Shown in pieces: positions 38,001-51,359 of a stretch of DNA of 64,000 nucleotides. The notes under the pieces were generated by a model. The model did not search any database. It was not told the DNA's origin and worked only from the letters and a program-made list of their open reading frames with translations. Position 1 is the stretch's first letter. Each line of letters starts with the position of its first letter. The stretch is from Burhinus oedicnemus (taxonomy: Eukaryota > Chordata > Aves > Charadriiformes > Burhinidae), in assembly GCA_008921705.1 (NCBI GenBank), contig VFFE01006841.1, positions 190,953 to 254,952 on the forward strand, given 5' to 3'. Position numbers and translations under genes: made by a program.

Positions 38001-41000
38001 CTACTGAGGAAATACTGTCAGGTAACCCAGAAAGAGTTAATTATTATGCTTGGAAGAAATGAAGTATTTCTACAGCTTTAGCAATCCAAATTAAAAATGT
38101 AAAACCTTTTGCTCCTCAGACTCAAGGACTACAGCTAATTAGACTGAATCATAATGCTCCCTTAAAACCAATGCATATTAAAAGAAGCGTATTTAAAAGA
38201 CTAGAAAAAACAACATAAAGAAAAAGTAACAAAATCAGTAAATTCTTCATGATTCTGCAAAACACTATCAAAGGGTTTACTGCCATCATCTTTTAACATC
38301 ATGCTGTATAAAAGAGAATTTCTCTATGTGTTCTGAAGCAGGAACATCTCAAAAGAGATTTACCAGGTATATTGCTTTGGTTGGAAGTGTCAAAATATAC
38401 AGAAAAAATATTACTGTCCAAGATGTCCCACTTGATTTCTAAATAAAAGAAGTAATAGCCTGAGTTTCATCCATTACAGGAATCCCAATGGTTTGGGAAT
38501 CACTCATACTAAAACGACAGAGCCAAACATCTCAGCATATACAGGAATAAACAAGGCCTTGATCCAGGAAACCGCTCCCTGCTGAGACTACTTGAGAACG
38601 ATCAGACTCAGGATTGACATGGGACATGGCTTATTCAGAGGAGTTTGCAAGACTGAGGCCAAAAATCTAACGAAAAACTTTACCAGAAATTCCTCTCACT
38701 GCAACAAAACGCCCCTTCTGCTTTGTTTCAATTTTCCATTTTCTGTTGTTCCTTCTATATCTTATTGTAAGATATTAGGAAGGCCAAGGTTTATTTATTC
38801 TTAACATTTTTCATTAGTAAAAAGGAATATTATAAATTTAAAAAAACATTCAAAATAAATAACTTACCATGTACTTCTAGTACTCAGTGATGAGTTCATA
38901 GGTGACCGAAATGTTTCTAAAGGGCTAAGAATTGTGGGGGAAAGGTGTTCCCGAAAAGTCAGCCCACAAATTCCTCTTCTCTCCCAGTGGCAAACTTACA
39001 GATATGTTTTCTTTTCATTAAAAAGTTTCTCAGCTCATCCTTGTGGGTATAGGTGGTGTAAACTGATGGTTATGGAGAAAGGCCATTCTGAACTGTTGTG
39101 ATTCAAGTGCTGCACAGGTTCTAAACTAAAGCAACATTCTCAGTGTTATGATAAAGGCTGATCCTCCGGCACTTCCGGTTTTGCTGCTGTTGAAACTATT
39201 GCTGATATACAGTGTTAGTTATTCTCAACAATTCACACTAACCTTGGAAAATTTGCAGAGAAAATTGAGAAAGGTCCCATTGTACTTAAATATGGACAGT
39301 ACGTCTACAGTTTCAATCCATTAGCTTAATAAAATGGAATTTATCAAAAAAAGAAAAAAATCTGATTCACCATAGAGCTTGTATGCTTTTCCTATTTTCA
39401 CTGCATTAAGTGAAATGCAAGAGGCAAACACTTATCCCAGCAGGGAATAGCACTGAGATATTTCACGGCTTTATAAAGTTTTAAATCAAAGGAGACCATC
39501 AGATCATCCCATCTGCTTCAGGTACATCATAATCCATTATGTTTCATCTAGTCACCACTGCACTGAACCTCCTCTAACTTGTGTTTGTTGAATGCCTATC
39601 AACAAAAGTAGACACCTGGGGGTTTTGCTTCAGTCATTACTGGTTAAACTGTGGTCTCCGTGGCCCCTGTTGCAGCTGCAAATGAACCCTGGGCAAATGA
39701 AACGTCATGGTTTTGTGTGGCACTCTCTGCCAGGGCACTCCACACACATCGCACCTCCTTGTGTTTACATGTGAAGACAAGGCGTATGTAAGGAAGCTCA
39801 GTTCCTTCACAGTTCATGGCACTTGAGGACCCTGACAGCAGGAGTGGCAAGTATGTCATGGTGTAGTGACAAAATCTGAAAAGACAGCTATTCTCTCTCC
39901 AGTAAATGCTGGTGCAGATGCCATTCTGAGCAACTGGCTGTCAGACTCTTTCCTGAAAGACAGGTGTGAGGTGTTCCAGGATTATCGGTCCAAAAATGAC
40001 TGGAAGACTGATACAACCCTAGCACCTGATCAGGCAGAAATAACTACAGAAGAGTTATTTACAGAAATCAGAGGGTTCCTTCACTTTGCACCTGTGCAGA
40101 TCTTTGAAATGAGGACACTTGTAAAGACATTTATCTGTACTATAGCTCCAGCACAACTGAGACTAGCAGTTGGCTTCAGGTAAATGTCTCCTCTTCGTCT
40201 GTCAGCTGGCCCTTAATTTTGATAGTGTACTTGTTCAATTTGAACTTCCCTGCATCACTGACACAACTGGAGCCTGTATTAGGGAGTATATTAACATACT
40301 TGAAGCCCTTTGAAGACAGCTGCTACCCTTTCTCAGTCTGTTTAGCAACTGATGTAACCATGAGCTGCATGACAACGCAGGTAGGCTGATGCAGAAGAGT
40401 ATGTTCACCAACACTAGGTGAAAACGGATCAATACGATCACAGCTGTCAAAAACAAAGTCATTCAAAGGATTTCTGAAGAAGTTGGAAGGAATTTAATGA
40501 AGGGATGTAGCCACTCCATCTTTATATTCTTGAATGAGAACATGAGGAGACACAGCAGGGGCATACTTGTCAAGTGTGAAAGAAGTGAATCTCCCACAGG
40601 GCCCAAGGAACGGAGAAGCCCTGATGCTGAATTAAAAAGAGAAGGAAAAGCACAGATGTCCAGACATGATTCCTTCAACCAAGTTCAGTCGAGTTGTGCT
40701 ATGCCACAGAGGAGAAGGAGAACTGCTATTAAGTCTTTCAGTAGTGAGGCAGAAAAAAACAACAAAGAAGAACCACCTGTTTCCTTACAGTTTCACTTTC
40801 TAGTTCTCATTTGCAACACTCTAACTGCACTGCCTGCAAACACAAGAGGACCTCTCTTCCTTTTTTTTTTTTTTTTCCCCTGTAGTCAGTCATTTCTGCC
40901 TTTCCCTGAGGTGCCACTGAAATCTAAAACTCAAGGAAGAATTGAGACAGCAAGTGGGTAGGATTCAGTGAGGAAAGAAGGTGGAAAAGAAGGCAAACAA

Positions 41001-42636
41001 GCAGGTAAATGTCAAACCAAACAAGCAAAGGAATCTATAGCACCAGTATCAAAGCACCAAAAGCCACAATGGCTGAGAACCTGAGGCTGATGTGATTTAT
41101 TTTCATGCCATAGGACATTCAGTTCCACATAATCCACTGTCAAAGTCAATTATAAATATTACAGTATCTGCTACTGGAACGGATCCAATCCATTCAGAAG
41201 AAAACATCAAATGCTGCCTGTAAGGTACATGAGCGCTTAATGACAAGGATTTATACCAAGATAGAATCAAAATGAACAAGCTGTACAAAAGAGCAAACCA
41301 GACCTAGGTTGCTTGTGTCTCTCTGTTTTTAATATCTGCACTTGATTTCTCAAAGGATTATTTTAAACTAATTTCTTCAAACATAACAGCATTAGGAAAC
41401 AAAGGACCAAGAATTTTTTTTAACACTGGCCCATAAAGTTACTTTCCTAAGTCTATGTTAATATATCAAAATAGACATCATTATTAGATTTTTAAAACAC
41501 TCAGAGTCTGGCACCTTCTGCTGAAATCAGTAACACCATCTATCTCTCACCACATGACTTTACCACTATTGAGAGGATGATCCATTCTTGAATGTGATGA
41601 GTAGTGCTTTCTGAAGAAGGAAACTGTGCTGGTAGGCACAGGGAAGTGCTTTGAAGAGTTTGAAATCAGAGTACAGTCTCTTTTTGTCAAAGATATGCAG
41701 GCAGAACTGTTTGTTTATTTAAACTGGAACTGCTCCCCAGATCTGTCCCGTTTGAGGGCAGTTGAATGAGTAATGATTTTTACTATACCTGCTTGGCTAA
41801 GAAACGCCAGTCTTTTCTGGCAAAAGAGGACCTTGGCCACATTTATTTCTGTCTTTGCCCTTTCTTGACTTGTGCACAGTTGTCATGTACTCCAACACAA
41901 AGTCTCTAACACTTTGGAAATTCCAACTGGCACAGAGCAGAGCAGCATGTGCCCTCAGAAACACACGCTGCTGTGAGCACATCAAATCTACTCTCCTCAC
42001 TTGAAAGTGGCTTCTCAACAGGCAACAAATGAAGCTCTAGTTCTACCAGATGGCAGAGTGTCTAAAAGATCAACAAAACCTCCAAAATGAACATTGTGAT
42101 CAACACCACCCCATGGCCCAAGTGTGCACTATGGGAGCAGTACAAGCCTCACCACACACGTACAGGCTCACTTTCTCTCACCTTCTCCTAGCATTAACAC
42201 ACAACAGTAGGAATAGTATATATTTTAACCTTAAATTCCACTGCACTTACTCTTCCTCTTAAGAAACTATGGAGTGGGCAGCACAGTCAGGCAGCTGGTA
42301 CCCTGCCATGTTACCAGGAAGCATAACTGCCATACCAAGTGGTGACATGGGTGGGAAAGGACCAGTGGATTGCTTAGCATGCCCTCAATCTAGTGTATAA
42401 ATTCAACAGAAGTCAGCAAAATTGCTAGGAGGTGCATAGAAGTGCATTCATCACAGAGAAGAATCACTCAATCCTACTGTAAATCCAGAAAGTAAGAGAG
42501 GACACTGGATCGGATTTTCATCTGTAACTTCCAACACCTCATCAAGCCAGGTCTGGACAATTATGACGCACTGATGCAACTCTAACTTGTGGGAAGCAAG
42601 CTGGTTTACTGGATACACTTTGCTAGCAGTGGTTAG
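35090..42636. other. Non-coding stretch, no recognised gene
   Basis: AT-rich, with a T16 run at 40861-40876 and the third palindromic octamer at 37944-37957. Frames of about 105 codons (39866-40183) and about 154 codons (40497-40961) show no domain. The second crosses the poly-T tract, which supplies its phenylalanine run, so I treat both as chance. Confidence 0.5.
37944..37957. promoter_or_regulatory. Third copy of palindromic octamer core
   Basis: ATTTGCATATGCAA again, identical to the cores at 11353-11366 and 12816-12829, and flanked by AT-rich sequence. A POU-family binding site is the natural guess. Function is inferred. Confidence 0.35.
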
Positions 42637-42880
42637 CATTGGCTCTGATCCTGTCACTGGACACCACTGGAAAGAGCCTGGCTCCATCCTCTTTACAGCC
42701 TCCTTTCAAGTATCTATAGACATTGATAAGATCTCCCCCACGTCTTCCCTTCTCCAGGCTGAACAGTCGAGCTCTCTCAGCCTTGCCTCATAGGAGAGAT
42801 GCTCCAGTCCCTTAATAGTTTTCATGGCCCTTCATTGGACTCTCTCCAGTATGTCCATGTCTCTTGTACTGGGGAGCTCA
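42637..42880 (-). mobile_element. Internal CR1 fragment, near-identical to 44218-44461
   Basis: This 244-bp piece is antisense to CR1 ORF2, covering the region just before the end of the coding sequence. It has neither a CR1 3' end nor a CR1 5' truncation of the usual kind: both edges are abrupt. It matches 44218-44461 without gaps and with two substitutions that I can find (T/C in CTTAATAG versus CTCAATAG and C/T in ATGTCCATG versus ATGTCTATG). An independent insertion would not normally lack the 3' end or be that similar, so a local copy event is more likely. Confidence 0.9.
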
Positions 42881-43987
42881 CTATGGCTCAGGCAGGCTCA
42901 GGGAAAACAAAGCCTACAAAAACAGAAAGAATCCTCTAAAGTGATGTTCCAAGTGACTGTGGATATCCTTTATGGAGGAAAATTGTGCTTCTACTTTTCC
43001 TCTTGAAAACAGATGCAAGATTTGTTTCCAGGTCCTTTCATTTGACTTCTCCTGAGTACATTAACAACTTATTCCTATATTTCTCACTTCTTAATAGGAA
43101 GGATTTCACTGAAAATTTGGGAGAGCACAGAAAACTACTTTTAGTCCACCTTTTTAGCACAGTAAAAATCTTTCTACAACTATATAATTTCATTTGCTAC
43201 AATGAATCATTATGAAGTCAGCTGAAGTGCAAGATATCATATCTTAAGAACCTTCAAAGAAAAAAAATATAACAGTATCTACCTAATTATACATCAAAGA
43301 GTACTTTAGGAATAAATTTTGTTATCTGCAATGTTAGAATTTATTTTAGTGCTCAACTTTAGTAATAATATAAGAACAGTGCTGCTTGAATTAACCATTC
43401 TGTATAACTGTGCTCAGATATCAGGGGGGTCTGAATGTCCTTTTACATGTCCACTCTATTCTTATCATTAAATATTCTCATTCCATATTTCCCACAAAAA
43501 TATTAAATTCTTAATGCAGAAGTACTTCCACTGTGGTCTTTTTTAATAACTTCAGTCTTGTCACAGTTCAGCATAATATTTTATAAAGCTTCTTTTTGAG
43601 TTAAAGGGCATGAAGTTCCAATAATACCAGTAATTTATATTGTATTTGTGTTTCAGTTTTCAATTAATTTCGCATTTCTATTACCACTTTCTCCACAAAA
43701 GTGTTTATATGGGGGCAGACTCATTTTACACATAAGAATACATCTAATTCTGACATCCATCTGGTATGCTGTTTGGAAACCTTTTTTATTATATTTGTCA
43801 CAGCACAGTTAGAGGTAAACTTACTCTGTGACATTTCAAGATATAACAGCATTTTCTCATGCACACTAATGAAAATCCTAAAAATCTCCTATACTATGTT
43901 GAAAATTTGCCCTAAATCATAGATATGATGTTTTTCAAGATACTTTGAATCTGCATGTTATTTTGCATCTAAAACATTTAATCAAAG

Positions 43988-44700
43988 TTGATCAGAGTTG
44001 TGGTTGGAAGGGACCTTGGGAGGTCATCTTGTCCAAACCCCCAGCGCAAGCACCTAGATTTGGTTGCCCAGGACCATGTCCAGATGGCTTTTGAATATCT
44101 TCAAGGTGGGAGACTCCACAACCTCCCTGGGCAACCTGTGCCAGTGCTCAGTCACCCTCACGGTGAAAAAGTGTTTTCTGATGTTCAGAGAGAACCTCCT
44201 GTATTTCAGTTTCTGCCCATTGGCTCTGATCCTGTCACTGGACACCACTGGAAAGAGCCTGGCTCCATCCTCTTTACAGCCTCCTTTCAAGTATCTATAG
44301 ACATTGATAAGATCTCCCCCACGTCTTCCCTTCTCCAGGCTGAACAGTCGAGCTCTCTCAGCCTTGCCTCATAGGAGAGATGCTCCAGTCCCTCAATAGT
44401 TTTCATGGCCCTTCATTGGACTCTCTCCAGTATGTCTATGTCTCTTGTACTGGGGAGCTCAGAACTGGACACAGTACTCAAGGTTTGGCCTCACCAGTGC
44501 TGAGTGGAGGGGAAGGACGACCTCCCTCAACCTGCTGGCAGTGCTTCGCCTAATGCAGCCCAACAATACACTAGCCTTTTTTGCTGCAAGGACACGTTGC
44601 TGGCTCATGTTCAACTTGGAGTCCACCAGGAGCCCCAGCTCTTTTTCTGCCAAGCTGCTTTCCAGCTGGGTGGCCCCCAGCATTTATTAGTGCAGGGGAT
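43988..44700 (-). mobile_element. CR1 LINE, antisense, 3' portion with ORF2 C-terminus
   Basis: The CR1 3' end is at the left edge (GTGGTTGGAAGGGACCTTGG, the complement of the usual '...ccttccaacc'). Reading on the minus strand, two broken frames encode CR1 reverse transcriptase C-terminal sequence: one with LGLLVDSKLNMSQQ, SRLREV and SALVRPNLEYCVQ (44459-44683), the other with [19 protein letters not shown] and LPREVV (44054-44290). The frames are separated by stops and shifts, so the copy is dead. CR1 ORF2 encodes an endonuclease plus reverse transcriptase; only its tail remains, as is usual for 5'-truncated copies. Confidence 0.93.
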
Positions 44701-44710
44701 TGCTCACCCC

Positions 44711-44812
44711 CAGGTTCAACATGAGCCAGCAATGTGCCCTTGCAGCAAAAACAGCTAACAGTGTCTTGGGCTGAATTAGGAAGAGTGCTGCCAGCAGGTC
44801 AAGGGAGGTATA
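44711..44812 (+). mobile_element. Inverted CR1 segment inside the CR1 cluster
   Basis: Here CR1 sequence appears in sense orientation: GGTTCAACATGAGCCAGCAA, then CTTGCAGCAAAAAC, GGGCTGAATTAGGAAGAG and CCAGCAGGTCAAGGGAGGT. It is the reverse-complement counterpart of about 44518-44617 but differs at roughly one base in seven, so it is not a simple copy of that neighbour. Antisense CR1 sequence resumes at about 44833. This could be an inversion made during reverse transcription (twin priming) or insertion of a second CR1 fragment. Confidence 0.75.
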
Positions 44813-44832
44813 TAAACACCTGAAAAGAGGGT

Positions 44833-45055
44833 ATTGGATCCAGTATTGACCCCTGGGTTATGTTGATTGTCACTGGCCTCCAACTAAACTTCGTGCCACT
44901 GATCACAACCCTCTGGGCTCAGCTGTTCACTCAGTTTTTAATCCCCCTCACTGACTGCTCATCTAGCCCATACTTAGCTTCTCCATGAGCATCTTTTGGG
45001 AGGCAGTGTTGATTGCCTCCCTGAAGTCAAGGTATACAATATCTACTGCTTTTAA
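44833..45055 (-). mobile_element. CR1 LINE, antisense, more 5' part of ORF2
   Basis: The stretch begins GGATCCAGTATTGACCCCTG and runs through CACTGATCACAACCCTCTGG, CTCATCTAGCCCATACTTAG and CTGAAGTCAAGGTATACAAT. This is the reverse-strand pattern of the CR1 reverse transcriptase region upstream of the part at 43988-44700. The expected sequence between the two parts is missing and replaced by the inverted segment. It ends raggedly near 45055. Confidence 0.88.
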
Positions 45056-46050
45056 GTTCACCAGAAACAAGATTTCCTCTCATATACTTTTATTGTTCAG
45101 TAATACATCAATATTCCTTATGTGCTATGGTTAACATTTTCAAAAGAGAGTAGGTCAGATATTCAGCATTTATCAATTAGTTCATTGCCCCTGAAATCAG
45201 TGATACATTGCTGCTTCCCCATTAGACCAGGAATCAGCCTTCAATACTGGGAAGAGAAAGCAAGAAAAACAGAGGAGCAACCAAGTTCATGTTTTCTTTT
45301 CTCTTCTTTTCTTTTTTGTTTTGCTTTTTTTTTTTTAATCCTTTTTTCTTTATAAATTCACTTCTCTGGGGCATCCTTGAGGATGTCTCTATGAGATGTC
45401 TGAAAGAAGAGAGAATGATGGGCTGGTAATTGGGATGGAAGAACGTCCTGTACCGAGCAGTCCTTAAAAGAAAGAAGCAGAAGAGTGGGACGTGAAAAGC
45501 CGGAATCACTAATAGAACAAAAGGAGGAGTGGTGACACAATAAAAGACTATTCAGGGGCAACAGCCTCCATTGCTCCACAGTTTTGATTAAACCCCAGAG
45601 CAGGCTCATCTTGTGTACTGAATGAACCAAGGAATCCTTTGGAAAAAAATGAAAAAGCCTCGGTGGCTCAGAACTAATTAAAAACTAATGGAAATCACAT
45701 AACCAATGAGAAGTCATTAAGAACAGCTTAAAACTGTAGATTCCTTACATACTTTACCTCAGTGCAGTGTCTTTCTTTCAAATAAACATCATATTCAAAT
45801 CTAGATATAATTCCAAATGATTCACCTTTTTATATGCAACATTCAAAATATTTTAAATAATCTTCCTTAAAAATAAGAGTAAAATTTCTTCATTTTTTAA
45901 GATGTTAATTGTCAGAGCAGAGGTGTCATAGGAGACAATTATGAAATCTCAAAGTAAAATCCATTTTTCAAAGGGTAAAAAGTAGTACAGTTACATAATT
46001 TAAAAGGTAGAGTAATAAAATAGTAATAACATTGGCAACTTCTTCCTAAA
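45056..46050. other. Non-coding stretch with a T-rich run
   Basis: A T-rich tract (about 45291-45351, CTTTT-type units) is the only visible structure. No gene recognised. Confidence 0.5.
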
Positions 46051-46054
46051 GACC

Positions 46055-46225
46055 TTCGAAAGCTGTACAAATATTGATGTAGATGGAAGCATTATAATTT
46101 ATCTGGAAATTAGGAAATAGTTTCAGTTTCAGTTCAGAGATGAACAAAGGCATAAAAAGGTTAACTAATTAGCTCAGGGTCACTCAGTTATACAATGGAA
46201 TCAAAAAGGGGGATGCAGAACAGCT
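46055..46225 (-). mobile_element. Probable MIR-type SINE, antisense, degraded
   Basis: CCTTCGAAAGCTGTACAAAT (from 46052), then the region of AGATGAACAAAGGCATAAAA, AGGTTAACTAATTAGCTCAG and GGTCACTCAGTTATACAATG follow the order of the reverse-strand MIR/L3-type pattern 'aagcgctgtacaaa...gatgaggaaactgaggcacagagaggttaagtgacttgcccaaggtcacacagc'. It is much more diverged than the copy at 34.9 kb. Confidence 0.6.
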
Positions 46226-46229
46226 GTGC

Positions 46230-49200
46230 TTGGCCACTGAAAAATATTACTGAAAACTGCTCTGAAGTCACATACCTGCTTCCTAGATTGCATTCCATTC
46301 AGGAGTACTATCTATCCAGAAAATGGATCACCTTGTGCCTTACACTGGAAAACAAAAGAAGTTACAAATCTGCCAATACAGCACCTCGGTAACGAAACAC
46401 GCATAACATACAATATGGAACAAATGAAAAGGCAAAGTTCAGAAGATGTTTTGTCATTTTCTTACCTGCTTTTATTACTGCAGACAAATGAGAACAGGGT
46501 CGTGTGGAAAGACTAAATGATGACAAGAAATGCAAAACAGAATCACCTGGATAAAATGAAATTTTAGTATAAAAATGTGACTGATAGCGAAGTTGGAGGA
46601 AGAAGGTGCATGCTTACATGCACTCACTTTTTGTCTATTTGAATCTATTCTACAGCATTACATACCAAGGTGAGAAATAATCAGATTCTATCCCATGTTT
46701 ATTTCCTCTAAAATGTGGTAATGTATACACAGGGCAATACTGCAACACAATCAGCAACATCCTAGACTGGCTTCTCTAAAGGGGAAGCATAAAGAGTGTA
46801 ATTCACTGGCATTATGCTGAGATATTTCAATAGAGACACAAGAGAAATGAAAAAAAAAAGAAAGGTGAAACTCTTCCTTGATATGATATTAGTCACTGTT
46901 TTTATCTTTAAAGTAGGTGGTAAGGGATGAGGCATATCCAACGTTGGTTAATATCTTGTTTGTTACCATTATACTGAATTTAGCAGTCTATTTAACAATC
47001 AGAGGATTTTAATCTCATTTGAATGTGACTCCTAAACATAACATGGTGCTTGTATGAGTCCAGTCTCTTGCTGAAGAGGCACTGCTTGTTCAGGTAATAT
47101 TGGTGTGGAAGTAGTTTAAATTTATAATTCTATTATTTCCAGAATGTCACATTATTTCTAGGTAACAAGAAGAATACCAGCTCCACATGATTGTACAACT
47201 TTCCCCAACTACAAGACCAAAACACAGTGAGAACACAGTGAGAAAGATAAAAGATGCTTGGGACAACCTGAACATTGAATATCCCAGGATAATTCAGATC
47301 CTATAATATGAATGTGTTTTACCTACCACCAACAATGAACACACAGTTCTTTCTAGCCTTACATATCAAGCATCCTGATTTGCTATTTTGTATTGCAACA
47401 GGGCTAGATAATATCAGAATGATTCAATGGAAAATGTTTTGATTTGCTTTAATGGTAATGTAAAGTTTTGGCAGAACTCATACACTGTATTTTTAGAACC
47501 TGTATCAAATTTTCATTTGCACTAGTGTCAGTCTGTTAATCTTTATATCAATTCTTCATTTAAGCAACACATGTAGAAGATTAACACACCCACATACATT
47601 CCTTTGCTACAATTTTAGCCATTCACCTAACCAAAAAGACAGAACCTGATCTGCACTATAGTGGGAATTGTATGGATCTTAACAGATCCAGAAGCATATT
47701 TTGATGGCCAAGTAATAAGAAATGAGGAAACAGAGCTATAAATGGTATTGATGTAGAAATTTGCAAATGAAGAGGATTCGTTAAGGCTTTATCTGGAGCT
47801 ACGTGATTATTATTTGATTTTAATTTGCCTGGTTTAGAAGAGGAAAATTTTTATCTTAAAAAAATGAACACTAATTGAGGGTACATTTTTAAAAGTCCAA
47901 TACATGAAAGATTTTCCTTAGTGTGTTCTAAATGCTGTACAGATTCTCAGTCATCCTGTATTTTCTAAGTTCTCTTCTTTATTCCTCAGCAGAACACTGT
48001 CAAGGCAACTCATATCAAGGCACCTCCACAGAAAAAATTACCATGTATATTCAGAAGATATTAATACATTTTATAACTTTGATTTATACAAGGCAGTGGT
48101 AGGTTTTTTTCACTTTTTGCACATATAATTGCCATTTATTTTTAAAAATCCAATAGCTTTCCATCTTGTGACAGCAAAGCCTCTCTCATCTTTTGAGTAA
48201 AACCTTAAAAGGACATCTCACTGTATTCCTTTTTATTAGCACTCTATAATGCTAGAGTAAGAATATTCTCATTTCATTACAAATGAAAAATAATTTGCAT
48301 AGTCTGGGAATCAAAAACCACACAACATACTAGAGAAAAGCCACATGAGAAAACGGAAAATAGGAAACAACTTCTGTATCAGAGAAGGAGCTAAAACAGG
48401 TGATCTTCAGAAACATGAAAAAAACAGGTGTTTTACTTAAGATCTCATGGAAGTGGATTTATTTTCTGAGCAAGTTACAAGATCATTAATTTACATACTA
48501 TTCAAAAGCCAGAATTCTGAAAGAGAAGCATGCAAGAGCATCCCAGTCAACATCCTGCCAATGAAGGTAATACATCTTTTACTATAGATTACAACTCTAT
48601 AGAGCTGATAACTAAACCAATTTACGCCCCTGATCTGTCAGTCTTTCATATCTCAGATAAGTGCCATCAACTGCATCATGTTAGAAGGGCTGAGTCTTTC
48701 TCTCTGTCTCTGCATCTGGAAAGCTTTCACCCAGCAGACATTTCATGAAAAGGAGTATATTTCTGCAGAAAGTTTTAGTTTTACTAAGTGACCGCTCTTT
48801 TGCAAAAGAATGTTTCAACAGAAAATTCATGATCTGAATTCTTGAGCATCCTCATGGCGATTAATATATTTTTCTGACACCATTTTTCATTAATTTCCTT
48901 CCACACAGAGATTGTAATATGTTCTTAATAAAACAGTCATCCAAGACAGACAGAAAGACAGACACTTTAAGGAATATTAAAACCGCCTATCACAGTGCAC
49001 AAAGAGGACTTAAGAGCCTACTAAGGAATCTGTATTCAGGAGCAATCAGTAATTCACAGTATGTATTACCCACAGGCTGTAAGACTTGGCTGTAAATACA
49101 GAGCTAGGAGCACTATTTAATTTGGTCATCTGCGGTCCCAAAACAGAGTTCTCAGTTTTCTGAGTAGGCTGCACAGAGAAACAGGTCTGGCACTCTTGGA

Positions 49201-51300
49201 CAGTATACACTGAATCTGTCATAACTTTCTCATTGTTAGAGGTCCACAATATGCCTCCAAATCCTTTTTTGACACCTAATCAGAATGGCTAAGACTATAA
49301 TGTTAATAAAAGAGTCCAGAGACTGTTCTCTGGCTCTAAGGGCATGTGGCAGATGCACACCACATAGCATTTGACCCTGAGTCCCTTCGGGCCCCATGAA
49401 TTGCCCCTCTGACCACAAGACATAATTATTTTTTATCCTGTTTTCTTTTCAGTTCAAACCGCCTGAAACAACATGAGAGCTGCTCATACAGCTCCTCCAG
49501 CTTTGGTTGTTCTCTGTCTGCAAAAATTTAAACCTAAAAATAGGACTTAAATATTCCTTCCATAATGATATGTCACACTGAAACAGCAGGCAAAAAAATG
49601 ACTGTGTATTACCATATACTACTGCTGTGGCTGGTAGCTGTACTGTAATTAAAAATTGTTAATGGTTCTATTGTAAGTGTCTAATTCATAGGTTTTATCA
49701 TTTAGCCTTAAAAGATAATGGCTTCACTTTACTTCATTTACTTGAGTGAGTAATCCTGACTTGTGAAAGGAGTCCCGTTAATGAGTCACATGAATAAAGA
49801 TGCAGGATTGGCCCCAAAATGAAAATAACATTTACAGTGTAAACTTTAGGTGAAAGCCACATTTCTTTCTTTTCCTCCCTCTACCTGTAAATGAAAAAGA
49901 AGAGCTTCATCTGAACCAAAATGAAAACATGTAGATGCTCTCAGTTAACATTGGATTTGTTTTCAGAATGAAATAGGAAATTTATCAAGTGAGCAGTCAT
50001 TACAGGGTTATGATTTCTTCTGAAAAAAACCTTTGAAATATAATTCAGATGTTTATCTTTGCTCATGATCAGTGGTCAGTGCTCTTCTAAAGCAAAATCC
50101 AAAGGATCTTATTGCAAATCTTACATAAGATGCTGAGTTTATACTCACTTCATACTCAATACAACTCCAAACCCACTTCAAATCCAGGAGTAATTGGTCA
50201 GATCCAAAAGAAATGTTTGTTTCTGCACAGTGCCTACATATCATGATTTTCCATTGGCAAATATGAGGCTTTTACACATATTATGAATGTCTATGTGACA
50301 TCTAAGGCCTGGTCTTTTTCACAACTACCAGTCCATCACAGTACAGAAGAAACGCAGTGGTTTTGGTAGAGATCTTACCTGCATTTTCACACAGTGCCTT
50401 TACTGTGGGACTTCCCAGATCCACAAGGTACCCCTTGCACCTAACACTCCATGCCCTGTAGCATTGTATTTTTTTCCGTAACATTGTTATTTTAGACACT
50501 ACGTCAATTGATGGGCCAGTGCATCAACAGAGATCTTGTATCACTTAGCATACCACCATATAGGAGCACTATGGTGTTTCTTTGAGGGACTCCAGGCTGC
50601 TGAGGTCAATAAAACAATCCAGTTTCTTCTGCTAAGACGAACAAGGGAAGTGAATGTGTATCACAGAAGCTAGAAGAAGGTTGTGCATCAAAACTGGTGA
50701 CAGAAGGGTGGAACACCCAAGGTACCAACAGTGCTGGAGAGCTAAAGCAAAGGAGGCCAAGCCAATGGTGATTCTGATGATTTACCTTACTTTGAGGTGC
50801 TTATTTTAATGGGGATATTGAACTCATAAAACCAGATCAGAGTTTGTAAAGGCAAAGTTTGATCTCAATGAGCTAAAATTCTGCCACGATAAGCCAGTCC
50901 CCCAGCTCAGCCCTTTTAGCAATGCAGGAAGCTGCTCTCATCAACACATCAATTTCAGACCACAGACAACTTTCAGTACAGAAATTAAACATGAAACCCA
51001 CAAGAAACTACCGATAACACCTCAGCATTAGAATATAACAGAAAACAACATGGAGGAAAGTTTGACTCAGACCTCAGAGGAAAAGGCCAAGAGCAGGATG
51101 AGCAAAAGTGCTTAGGTGTGCTAACAGCTAAAAACCTAGCTCAAGACAGCAGCCACTGAAAGAAAAGCTAGGTTAGGCATGTCTTTGAAAAGCTTACCTA
51201 ACATTTAAATTCCAGTGATAACAAGTCATTAAAAAAAAGGGTCAGGAGGCCTCAGGCTAAGACTTACAGGAAGTAAGGAATTAATTTTATTTATATATGT
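46230..51300. other. Non-coding stretch, no recognised gene
   Basis: AT-rich. It holds a short ACAGTGAGA-type direct duplication near 47223-47246, a GACA-rich run at 48944-48964, and an acceptor-like pyrimidine tract ending at about 49451. None is convincing as part of a gene. A TATATA/GTATA run (51287-51315) lies at the right edge. Confidence 0.5.
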
Positions 51301-51359
51301 ATATACGTATATATGCACCAAGCACCTAAGAGGCTTTGACAAAAAGCTAAAGTTGTGCT

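Noticed and set aside
40497..40961. 154-codon forward frame as a small protein
   Set aside because: It is carried through a poly-T tract that yields a phenylalanine run, and the rest is unrelated to anything I know.
42587..44374. Two forward frames sharing an identical C-terminal half as a duplicated gene family
   Set aside because: The shared part is the antisense reading of the duplicated CR1 piece, so the similarity is explained by the repeat.
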